From assembly GCA_050177075.1 (NCBI GenBank), contig JBFXHL010000094.1, positions 1 to 9,268 on the forward strand: 9,268 nt of DNA, read 5' to 3'. The notes under the pieces are model-generated. The model was not told the origin of the DNA. It saw only the letters and a program-made list of their open reading frames with translations, and did not search any database. This document shows, in pieces, positions 1-6,798 of this stretch. The position numbers and the translations under genes were made by a program. This stretch comes from UBA2239 sp050177075 (GTDB lineage Bacteria > Pseudomonadota > Gammaproteobacteria > Burkholderiales > UBA9220). The first letter of the stretch is position 1; each line of letters begins with the position of its first letter.

Positions 1-609
1 CTGTTCAACGGCGAAGGCGGCGAATACCCCGCCACCCTCACCCACATCGGCAAGAACAACGTCACCGCGAAAACCGGCGCCTGGCTCGAGCGGGACAGCG
101 AATCCCCCCTGGAGGTGCGCCTGGCCCAGGCGGTGTCCGCCGGGGACAAAATGGACTTCACCCTGCAGAAGGCGGTGGAGCTGGGCATTCGCGCCATTCA
201 ACCGCTGCTGGCGGAGCGCTGCGTGGTGAAACTCGTCGGCGAGCGGGCGGAAAAGCGGGCCCAGCACTGGCAGGGGGTGGTGGTTGCCGCCTGCGAACAG
301 AGCGGGCGCAATGTCGTGCCCGCCGTCGCCCCCCTCCTGACCCTGCCCAACTGGCTGGGAGCGCAGGACGAAACCGGCCTCGGCCTGCTGCTTTCCCCCT
401 TCGCCGAGCGCTCCCTGAGCGACCTCCCCCCGCCCGCCGGCCCGGTGACCCTGCTCATCGGCCCGGAGGGCGGCTTCAGCGACAACGAAGTGAAAATGGC
501 CGCCTCCCGGGGGTTCATCCCGGTGCGCCTGGGCGCGCGGGTATTGCGCACGGAAACGGCGGCCCTGGCGGCCCTGGCTGCCATGCAAGCCCTGTGGGGG
601 GACTTCTGA
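1..609 (+). CDS. rsmE: 16S rRNA (uracil(1498)-N3)-methyltransferase RsmE, N-terminus cut by window edge
   Basis: RsmE is a SPOUT-class enzyme that uses S-adenosylmethionine to methylate N3 of U1498 in 16S rRNA within the assembled 30S subunit. The frame is open from base 1, so the gene begins upstream of the window; 202 residues are visible of a usual length of about 240, and roughly the first 40 (part of the PUA-like RNA-binding domain) are missing. The visible part begins LFNGEGGEY, typical of the RsmE N-domain. It continues through the AVSAGDKMDFTLQKAVELG region and ends with the trefoil-knot cofactor motifs LLIGPEGGFSDNEV (about residues 151-164) and RLGARVLRTETAAL (about 176-189). All knot residues I can recognise are intact. 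The GTG at 115 is internal and is not the start. The gene ends with TGA at 607-609, and argA follows 71 bases later on the same strand. Identification is secure. Confidence 0.96.
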   Translation: MFNGEGGEYPATLTHIGKNNVTAKTGAWLERDSESPLEVRLAQAVSAGDKMDFTLQKAVELGIRAIQPLLAERCVVKLVGERAEKRAQHWQGVVVAACEQSGRNVVPAVAPLLTLPNWLGAQDETGLGLLLSPFAERSLSDLPPPAGPVTLLIGPEGGFSDNEVKMAASRGFIPVRLGARVLRTETAALAALAAMQALWGDF

Positions 610-680
610 CAGTTGCTTTCGCGGCGATTCCGCCGTAAATTCAAACCCCAAGAAACCACTTTTCAAGCCGAAACTGAACG

Positions 681-2045
681 ATGCCCGCCAAGTCCCCCTC
701 CATCGGCGCCGCTTTCATCCGCCCCGAAACCTTCCTCGACGTCTTCGTCCAGTGGTTCCGCTCCGCCACGCCCTACATCCACGCCTTCCGCGGCAAGACC
801 TTCGTGGTGGCCTTCGGCGGCGAGGTGGTGAGCGAGGGGCAGTTCATCTCCCTGGCCCACGACCTCAACCTGCTCAACAGCCTGGGCGTGCGCCTGGTGC
901 TGGTCCACGGCGCCCGGCCCCAGGTGGAGGAGGAGCTCACCGAGCGGGGGGCCAAGATTCAGTACGTGAACAATCTGCGGGTCACCGATCCGCAAGCCCT
1001 CACTTGCGTCAAGGAGGCCGCCGGGCTGGTGCGGGTGGAAATCGAGGCCCTGCTTTCCATGGGCTTGGCCAATTCCCCCATGGCCGGCGCCGACATCCGG
1101 GTGGCCAGCGGCAACTTCGTCACCGCCAAGCCCATGGGCGTGGTCAACGGCGTGGACCTGTTGCATACCGGCGAAGTGCGCAAGATCGACGTCACCGGCA
1201 TCCGGCGGCGCCTGGAGCAGAACGACATCGTGGTTCTGTCCCCCATCGGCTACTCCCCCACCGGCGAAATCTTCAACCTGACGGTGGAGGACGTGGCCAC
1301 CAGCGCCGCCATCGCCCTCGACGCGGAAAAACTCATCTTCCTCATGGACGCCGACGGCGTGCGCAACAAGAAAGGTGAACTGCTGCGGGAGCTGCCTCTG
1401 AAGGAAGCGCGCAAGCTGCTGAAAACCGACAAGGGCCAGCCCGAGGACGTGAGCATCTTCCTCCCCTGCGCCGTGCGCGCCTGCGAGAACAGCGTCGCCC
1501 GCACCCATCTGATCAGCCGCCACACCGACGGGGCGCTGCTGATGGAGCTGTTCACCCACGACGGCATCGGCACCATGGTCTCCGAGGCGCCTCTGGAAAC
1601 CCTGCGCCAAGCCAGCATCGACGACGTGGGCGGCATCCTGCGTCTCCTCGAGCCCCTGGAAGCGGACGGCACCCTGGTGCGCCGCTCCCGGGAACTGCTG
1701 GAGATGGAAATCGACCGCTTCTTCGTCCTCGACCACGACGGCATCATCATCGGCTGCGCCGCCCTCTACCCCTTCCCCGAGGAAGGGGCGGCGGAACTCG
1801 CCTGCCTGGTGGTCCATCCCTCCTATCGCGACGGCGGACGGGGGGAAGACCTCCTGGAGCATGTCGAGGACGTCGCCAAGGATTCGGGCATCCAGCGTCT
1901 GTTCGTGCTCACCACCCGTACCGCCCACTGGTTTCTGGAGCGGGGATTCACCGAGGCGGCGGTGGAAGCCCTGCCGGCGAAAAAACGGGAACTGTACAAC
2001 TACCAGCGGCGGTCAAAGGTTTTTGTGAAACCCCTGTTGCGGTAA
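681..2045 (+). CDS. argA: Amino-acid N-acetyltransferase (N-acetylglutamate synthase), ArgA type
   Basis: ArgA transfers the acetyl group of acetyl-CoA to glutamate in the cytoplasm, the first step of arginine biosynthesis. The 454-residue length fits the classical bacterial bifunctional-fold enzyme (about 430-460). Residues 25-300 form an amino-acid-kinase fold, which in this family binds arginine as feedback inhibitor and does not phosphorylate. Diagnostic pieces are FVVAFGGE (41-48) and LVHGARPQVEEEL (74-86), where ArgB kinases would have HGGGP. Further on is LMDADGV (221-227). Residues 303-445 are a GNAT domain, with the acetyl-CoA loop at VVHPSYRDGGRGEDLL (377-392) and the terminal LTTRTAHWFLERGF (410-423). 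The ATG at 681 is the most plausible start, although no strong Shine-Dalgarno sequence precedes it. The gene ends with TAA at 2043-2045, 37 bases before the binding-protein gene. It may be transcribed with rsmE or with the downstream genes, but its function is not obviously linked to the latter. Confidence 0.95.
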   Translation: MPAKSPSIGAAFIRPETFLDVFVQWFRSATPYIHAFRGKTFVVAFGGEVVSEGQFISLAHDLNLLNSLGVRLVLVHGARPQVEEELTERGAKIQYVNNLRVTDPQALTCVKEAAGLVRVEIEALLSMGLANSPMAGADIRVASGNFVTAKPMGVVNGVDLLHTGEVRKIDVTGIRRRLEQNDIVVLSPIGYSPTGEIFNLTVEDVATSAAIALDAEKLIFLMDADGVRNKKGELLRELPLKEARKLLKTDKGQPEDVSIFLPCAVRACENSVARTHLISRHTDGALLMELFTHDGIGTMVSEAPLETLRQASIDDVGGILRLLEPLEADGTLVRRSRELLEMEIDRFFVLDHDGIIIGCAALYPFPEEGAAELACLVVHPSYRDGGRGEDLLEHVEDVAKDSGIQRLFVLTTRTAHWFLERGFTEAAVEALPAKKRELYNYQRRSKVFVKPLLR

Positions 2046-2070
2046 CATACGCAAGAATACCTAGTTCCCG

Positions 2071-2075
2071 GGAGG
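2071..2075 (+). promoter_or_regulatory. Shine-Dalgarno site for the PhnD-like gene
   Basis: GGAGG lies seven bases upstream of the ATG at 2083, which is ideal spacing. It fixes the start of the binding protein and is the clearest ribosome binding site among the plus-strand genes. I see no convincing -35/-10 pair in the short gap after argA. Confidence 0.75.
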
Positions 2076-2082
2076 GGTTTTC

Positions 2083-2952
2083 ATGCTTGTCCCCGCTTTT
2101 CTTCGGGGCGCCCGCCTTTCAGGCCTTGCGGGCCGCCTGCTTGCCTTGATGCTGGCGCTGAACGCCGTCGCCGCCGACCAAGGCGACCCCCCCCTGGAAT
2201 TCGGTGTCTTCCCCAATCTCAGCGCCCGCACCGTCGTGGCCATCTACCAGCCCCTGCGGTCCTACCTGGAAAAACACCTCGGCCGTCCGGTCCGCATTTA
2301 CACGGCTCCCACCTTCAAGGCCTTCATCGAGCGCTCCCTGAAGAAGGAGTACGACCTGATGCTGGCAGCCCCCCACTTCGCCCGCCTGGCCGAAACGGAT
2401 GCCGGCTACATTCCCCTCGCCGTTTATTCCCGCGAATTGCGGGCCATTCTGGTGGTCCCCAAGGACAGCCCCTACAAATCCGTCGCCGACCTTAAGGGAA
2501 AATCCGTCGCCATTCCCGACTCCCTGGCCCTCATGTCCATGTTCGCGGTGCAGATGCTGCGGGACAACGGCCTGACCCCCGGCAAGGACGTCAGCCTTGT
2601 CAACGTCCGCGGCCACGACAACGCCGTTCTGTCGGTCATTCACGGCGAAAGCGCGGCGGCGGCAACCTCCGCCGCGCCCCTCGGACAAATGCCGGAAGAC
2701 ACGCAGAGCCAGGTCCGGGTTCTCGCCACCTCCGACAAGGCGCCCCACCAGGCCTTCATGGCCAGCCCCAAGCTCCCTCCCGCCGAAGTCGAGCGGCTGC
2801 GCAAACTGCTGCTGGATTTTGCCCGCACGCCGGAAGGGCGCGCCTTTCTCGAGATCAACAAGTTCGGCGGCCTGCGTCCCCTCCATAGCGGCGAACTGAA
2901 GCAACTCGATCCCTACGCCGCAGAAACCAAAAAAATCCTCGGCATTCCCTAA
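2083..2952 (+). CDS. PhnD-family periplasmic substrate-binding protein, no transporter partner in the window
   Basis: This 289-residue protein belongs to the phosphate/phosphite/phosphonate (PhnD-like) class of solute-binding proteins. Residues 1-31 form a Sec signal peptide with a hydrophobic core (LLALMLALNAVA) and likely cleavage near AVA-AD; no lipobox cysteine is seen, so a soluble periplasmic protein is expected. The mature part starts with LEFGVFPNLSARTVV (38-52). Family-like segments follow: EYDLMLAAPHFARLAE (89-104), DSPYKSVADLKGKSVAIPDS (128-147) and GHDNAVLSVIHGE (177-189). The Ser-Thr-Ser-Gly stretch that binds phosphonate in classical PhnD is not obvious after SVAIPDS, and the usual acidic residue after GE is replaced by alanines, so the ligand need not be a phosphonate. 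The stop codon overlaps the start of the next gene, a membrane c-di-GMP enzyme, and no permease or ATPase gene follows. I infer a sensory role; true transport with distant partners remains possible. Confidence 0.85.
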   Translation: MLVPAFLRGARLSGLAGRLLALMLALNAVAADQGDPPLEFGVFPNLSARTVVAIYQPLRSYLEKHLGRPVRIYTAPTFKAFIERSLKKEYDLMLAAPHFARLAETDAGYIPLAVYSRELRAILVVPKDSPYKSVADLKGKSVAIPDSLALMSMFAVQMLRDNGLTPGKDVSLVNVRGHDNAVLSVIHGESAAAATSAAPLGQMPEDTQSQVRVLATSDKAPHQAFMASPKLPPAEVERLRKLLLDFARTPEGRAFLEINKFGGLRPLHSGELKQLDPYAAETKKILGIP

Positions 2953-5366
2953 TGACGTCCCACGCTGCCTCTCTCCGCTTCAAACTCGTCTTCGCCAGCG
3001 TGCTGGTGGAAATCGTCATGCTGTTCCTGCTGATCAGCAATAGCGTGCGCCTGATCGAGTCCCATCTGGTGGACCAAGCCAACCTGCGCCTGACGGAAGT
3101 CAAAACCCTGCTCAACGCCTCCCTCGCCGCCCCCCTTGCTTCGCGGGACTACGCCACCCTGCGGGAGATTCTGGACGAGAACCGGCGGGAAAAAGGCATC
3201 GTCTACCTGGTTCTGTTCGACGACACCGACAAGGTGGTGGCCGCCAGCGGCTGGGACCTTCAACGCCCCTTGCCGCCGGTAACCCATGACCTTGCCGCCG
3301 ACGGCCAGGGCCGTTTCGATACCGCGATGCCCCTGGAATTGTCCGGCCAGCGTTACGGCACCCTGCGCTTCGGCATCTCCACCCGCTTCCTGGACGACGC
3401 CAAGCACCGCCTGATGGAGCAGAGTCTCCTGATCGCCGCCGGCGAGATCCTGTTGACGGTGGCCCTGCTGGCTTTCGTCGGCTTCTGGCTTACCCGCCAT
3501 CTGTCCATCCTCACCCGGGCCAGCGAGGCCGTGGCCGCCGGCGACTTCAACGTCGACCTGCCGGTGAGCAGCCAGGACGAGGTGGGCCAGCTTACCGCCA
3601 CCTTCAACGCCATGGCCGGCGCCATCCGCTCCCGCATCGACGCCCTGCAGCGCTCGGAGGAGAAGCAGCGGCACTACCTGAAGGAATCCCAGCAGGAACA
3701 CGCCCGCCTCGCCGCCCTCCTCTCCGCCATGAACGTGGGCATCCTCTTCGTCTCCGCCAACGACAAGGTGCTGTACCACAACCCGGCCTTCCTGCGCATC
3801 TGGATCATCAGCGAAAAGGAAGACCTGGTCGGCAAGGAGGTGACGAAGGTGCTGGAACATTCCGCCAACGTCCTGTCCCGCCCCGACCACTTCTCCAAGC
3901 ACCTGCTGCGGGTGGCCGGCACCCACGAGGTGAGCGACTCCTTCGAAATCCAGATGGCCGATGGCCGGGTGGTGACCCAGCTCACCTACCCGGTGCGGGA
4001 CACGGACGGCCGCTTCATCGGCCGCCTCTGGATCTACGAGGACGTCACCCTGGAGCGCCAGACCGCCGAGCAGCTGATTTACCTCGCCGAACGAGACTCC
4101 CTCACCGGCCTCTACAACCGCCACCGCTTCCAGGAGGAACTGGAACGCATGCTGGCGGAAGCGGACCGCCGCCGCTCCAACTGCGCCTTGCTGTTCTTCG
4201 ACCTGGACGAGTTCAAATCCATCAACGACACCTTCGGCCACCGGGCTGGGGACACGGTGCTGATCCGCATCGCCGGCGAGGTGGGAACCCTGGTGCGGCG
4301 CAACGAGATGTTCAGCCGCCTGGGTGGGGACGAATTCGCCGTCCTGGTCCAGGACGTCACCGAAGAAGAACTGGCCGATTTCGCCGAACGCATCGTCCGC
4401 GCCGTGTCCCAGATTCCCTTCAGCTTCGAGGGCCAGAACCTGCGCCTCACCACCAGCGTCGGCATCGCCCTTTATCCCCTCCACGCCAACAACACCGAAG
4501 ACCTGGTGGCCCACGCCGACACCGCCATGTACCAGGCCAAGGAATCGGGCAAGAACACCTGGCGCATCTATCGCCCCGACCTGGACACCTCCCGTGCCAT
4601 GGTCACCCGCCTATCCTGGAACGACCGCCTGTCCCACGCCCTGGAGAATGACCTGATGCGCCTGCACTTCCAGGGCGTCTACCGGGCCGCGGACAGCTCC
4701 CTGTCCCATCTGGAGGCTCTGGTGCGCATGGCGGACAAGGATAACCCCGAGCACATCATCATGCCCGGCCACTTCATTCCCTTCGCCGAGAAGAGCGGCA
4801 AGATCCGCGACATCGACCGCTGGGTGATCCGCGCCTCCATCGAACTGCTGGCCTCCTCCCCCGACAACCCGCCCATCGCGGTGAACATCTCCGGCCGTTC
4901 CTTCGACGACCCCACCCTGCCGCGCTACATCGCCGAGCAACTGGCCATCCACGGGGTGCAGCCCCGCCGGCTGCTGGTGGAACTGACCGAAACCTCCGCC
5001 GTCACAGACATGCACGACGCCCAGCGCTTCATCGAATCCCTCCACCAGACCGGCTGCACCGTGTGCCTGGACGATTTCGGCACCGGCTTCTCGTCCTTTG
5101 CCTACCTCAAGCACCTGGACGCCGACATTCTCAAGATCGACGGCCTGTTCATCCGCAACCTGCCCAACGACCACGACAACCAGGTGTTCGTCAAAGCCAT
5201 CGTCGACGTGGCGCGGGGCATGAACAAGGTCACGGTGGCGGAATTCGTCGAGGACGAGGACATCCTGGCGATGCTGAAGGATTTCGGCATCGACTTGGTG
5301 CAGGGCTATCACCTCGATACGCCCCGGGCCAACCACCCGGCCCTCGATGTCCCCGAACCGGCCTGA
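2952..5366 (+). CDS. Membrane HAMP-PAS-GGDEF-EAL cyclic-di-GMP signalling protein
   Basis: An 804-residue inner-membrane protein that probably makes and/or degrades cyclic di-GMP. The first transmembrane helix is at about 11-33, a periplasmic domain of about 120 residues spans 36-157, and the second helix is at about 158-180. A HAMP domain (about 178-231) and a short coiled linker follow, then a PAS domain (about 253-370) containing VGILFVSANDKVLYHNPAF. The GGDEF domain spans about 376-540, with GGDEF intact at 458-462. The position five residues before it reads RRNE instead of RxxD, so product inhibition through a normal I-site is doubtful. The EAL domain (about 550-795) has EAL at 588-590 and keeps NIS, ELTE, DDFGTGFSS, KIDG, AEFVE and QGYH, so phosphodiesterase activity is expected. 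Its ATG shares one base with the preceding TAA (TAATG) and lacks a strong Shine-Dalgarno, suggesting translational coupling to the binding protein. Whether the cyclase is active in the cell cannot be read from sequence. Confidence 0.95.
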   Translation: MTSHAASLRFKLVFASVLVEIVMLFLLISNSVRLIESHLVDQANLRLTEVKTLLNASLAAPLASRDYATLREILDENRREKGIVYLVLFDDTDKVVAASGWDLQRPLPPVTHDLAADGQGRFDTAMPLELSGQRYGTLRFGISTRFLDDAKHRLMEQSLLIAAGEILLTVALLAFVGFWLTRHLSILTRASEAVAAGDFNVDLPVSSQDEVGQLTATFNAMAGAIRSRIDALQRSEEKQRHYLKESQQEHARLAALLSAMNVGILFVSANDKVLYHNPAFLRIWIISEKEDLVGKEVTKVLEHSANVLSRPDHFSKHLLRVAGTHEVSDSFEIQMADGRVVTQLTYPVRDTDGRFIGRLWIYEDVTLERQTAEQLIYLAERDSLTGLYNRHRFQEELERMLAEADRRRSNCALLFFDLDEFKSINDTFGHRAGDTVLIRIAGEVGTLVRRNEMFSRLGGDEFAVLVQDVTEEELADFAERIVRAVSQIPFSFEGQNLRLTTSVGIALYPLHANNTEDLVAHADTAMYQAKESGKNTWRIYRPDLDTSRAMVTRLSWNDRLSHALENDLMRLHFQGVYRAADSSLSHLEALVRMADKDNPEHIIMPGHFIPFAEKSGKIRDIDRWVIRASIELLASSPDNPPIAVNISGRSFDDPTLPRYIAEQLAIHGVQPRRLLVELTETSAVTDMHDAQRFIESLHQTGCTVCLDDFGTGFSSFAYLKHLDADILKIDGLFIRNLPNDHDNQVFVKAIVDVARGMNKVTVAEFVEDEDILAMLKDFGIDLVQGYHLDTPRANHPALDVPEPA

Positions 5367-5398
5367 GCGCGGTGCCTCTCCCGCCCCGGGCGCAGGGC

Positions 5399-5403
5399 AA
5401 GGA
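5399..5403 (+). promoter_or_regulatory. Shine-Dalgarno site deciding a TTG start
   Basis: AAGGA lies seven bases before TTG at 5411-5413. The only other start codon in frame downstream of the previous stop is GTG at 5372, which has no Shine-Dalgarno sequence. This favours the TTG start for the TPR protein. Confidence 0.55.
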
Positions 5404-5410
5404 AAAGGCC

Positions 5411-6778
5411 TTGACGGCGGCTGACCCGGAAGCGCTGTTCCGCGACGGCAACCGCCACCTGGAGGCCGGCGATGTCCGCCAAGCCGAGGCCCGCTTCCGC
5501 GAGGCGCTGCGCCTCGCGCCGGATTTCGCCGCCGCCTGGTCCAACCTGGGCTACCTCCTCGACCAGCGTGGCGAACCGAAAGAGGCGGAAGCCTGTTACC
5601 GCCGCGCCCTGGCCCTCGACCCCCTGCAGGCGCAAACCCACCTGAACCTGGGTGCCCTGCTCGCGAGCCAGAACCGCTTTCCGGCCGCGGAAGTGGCTTA
5701 CAGTCAGGCCCTGCTCGCCGACCCGCGCGCCACCGCCGCTTGGTCCAACCTGGGTGTGCTTTACGCCTGCTTGAAACGGGAGGACGAGGCCGAACAATGT
5801 TACCGCCAGGCCCTGGAACTGGACCCGGACCACGCCAGGGCGCGCTTCAACCTCAGCTACCTGCTCTTGCGCCAGGGCCGCTTCGACGAAGGATGGGCCT
5901 GCTTCGAGGCCAGGGACTGGCACGCCCCCCTGGCGGCCCCCATGACCCGCCCCCGCTGGCGGGGCGAAGCCCTCGCCGGAAAATCCCTCCTCATCCTCCA
6001 CGAAGGAGGGCACGGCGACATGATCCAGTTCAGTCGTTACGTCCCTGCCCTGAAAGCCCGGGGCGCCGCCTCCATCACCCTGCTATGCCACCCGGCATTG
6101 AAAACCCTGTTCGCCACCCTGGAAGGGGTGGACGAAGTGGTGGCCTTCGACCAGGCATTTCCCGCCGAAGAATGGGATTACTGGATTCCGCTCCTGAGTC
6201 TTCCCTCCCTCGCCAAGACGCGCCTCGAGACCATTCCGGCCGCCATCCCCTACCTGCGTCCGGACGCCGAGCGGGTCGCCCGCTGGTCGGCGTTCCTGCC
6301 ACGGGAGGGGGTGAGGGTCGGCCTGATCTGGAAAGGCAACCCCCGACACGAGAACGACGCCGACCGCTCCCTGCCCGCCCTGGAGTTGCTGGCCCCCCTC
6401 GGCACGGTGCCCGGCGTAAGCTTCGTCAGCCTGCAAAAAGGGGCGGGAGAAAGCGAGGCCGCCCGCCCCCCCGAGGGCTTGCGCCTCGTCGACCTCGGCT
6501 CCCGCATGACGGATTTCGCCGATGCCGCCGCCATCATGGCGGGGCTCGACCTGGTCATCAGCGTCGACACGGCCATGGCCCACCTGGCCGGCGCCCTGGG
6601 CAAGCCATGCTGGCTGCTGCTGCCGGATTTCAAGACGGATTGGCGCTGGCTAAAGGAGCGGACCGATTCGCCGTGGTATCCCGGCACCCTGCGGCTGTTC
6701 CGCCAAAAAACCCGGGGGGACTGGACGACGGTAATCGCCGAGGCGCGCGCCGCCCTGGAGGGCCTTGCGCAGCAGTGA
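5411..6778 (+). CDS. TPR-repeat protein with a glycosyltransferase-9-like C-terminal domain
   Basis: With the TTG start the protein has 455 residues and no signal peptide or membrane helix, so it is probably cytoplasmic. Residues 5-140 hold four tetratricopeptide repeats of 34 residues with clear consensus positions (AAWSNLGYLLDQRGEPKEAE; the third repeat varies more), and a fifth, degenerate one runs to about 168. Residues 185-455 resemble the heptosyltransferase-like GT-B fold seen in many TPR proteins. They contain KSLLILHEGGHGDMIQFSRY (191-210), VGLIWKGNPRHENDADRSLP (303-322) and the donor-site-like ISVDTAMAHLAGALGKPCW (383-401). Such proteins are often linked to glycosylation of proteins or surface polysaccharides, but donor and acceptor cannot be told here. 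The gene starts 44 bases after the GGDEF-EAL gene and is probably in the same transcript. A GTG start at 5372 (468 residues) is the alternative. The frame is open much further upstream, but that part overlaps the EAL coding region and is a shadow. Confidence 0.88.
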   Translation: MTAADPEALFRDGNRHLEAGDVRQAEARFREALRLAPDFAAAWSNLGYLLDQRGEPKEAEACYRRALALDPLQAQTHLNLGALLASQNRFPAAEVAYSQALLADPRATAAWSNLGVLYACLKREDEAEQCYRQALELDPDHARARFNLSYLLLRQGRFDEGWACFEARDWHAPLAAPMTRPRWRGEALAGKSLLILHEGGHGDMIQFSRYVPALKARGAASITLLCHPALKTLFATLEGVDEVVAFDQAFPAEEWDYWIPLLSLPSLAKTRLETIPAAIPYLRPDAERVARWSAFLPREGVRVGLIWKGNPRHENDADRSLPALELLAPLGTVPGVSFVSLQKGAGESEAARPPEGLRLVDLGSRMTDFADAAAIMAGLDLVISVDTAMAHLAGALGKPCWLLLPDFKTDWRWLKERTDSPWYPGTLRLFRQKTRGDWTTVIAEARAALEGLAQQ

Positions 6779-6798
6779 GCGCTACGCCACCCGCAAGG
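6763..6798. repeat. 7-bp inverted repeat spanning two convergent stop codons
   Basis: CCTTGCG (6763-6769) and CGCAAGG (6792-6798) are perfect inverted copies separated by 22 bases. Both stop codons lie between them: TGA at 6776-6778 on plus and TAG (read on minus) at 6782-6784. The palindrome AGCGCT sits at 6778-6783 in the middle. No T-tract follows on either strand, so it is not a typical intrinsic terminator. It could slow both convergent transcripts or be chance in GC-rich DNA. Confidence 0.3.

Noticed and set aside
622..635. CGGCG-ATTC-CGCCG hairpin after rsmE as a terminator
   Set aside because: The stem is only 5 bp and is followed by TAAATTC, not a T-run, so it does not support an intrinsic terminator.
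663..1928. Open frame of 421 codons on the minus strand
   Set aside because: It is antisense to argA, whose domains are unmistakable, and its translation is His/Gly/Ala-rich without family features.
2037..2054. TTGCG-N8-CGCAA inverted repeat at the end of argA
   Set aside because: The arms are short and overlap the coding end, with no T-tract and no promoter elements in register; chance is sufficient.
2949..4514. Long open frame of 521 codons on the minus strand
   Set aside because: It lies antisense to the HAMP-PAS-GGDEF region and has low-complexity Gly/Val/His/Gln-rich content with no known motif. It is a by-product of GC-rich third positions.
5372..5410. Earlier GTG start for the TPR protein
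   Set aside because: It has no Shine-Dalgarno sequence and would add a Pro-rich tail before the first repeat. The TTG at 5411 has AAGGA at seven bases. It is kept as an alternative, not excluded.
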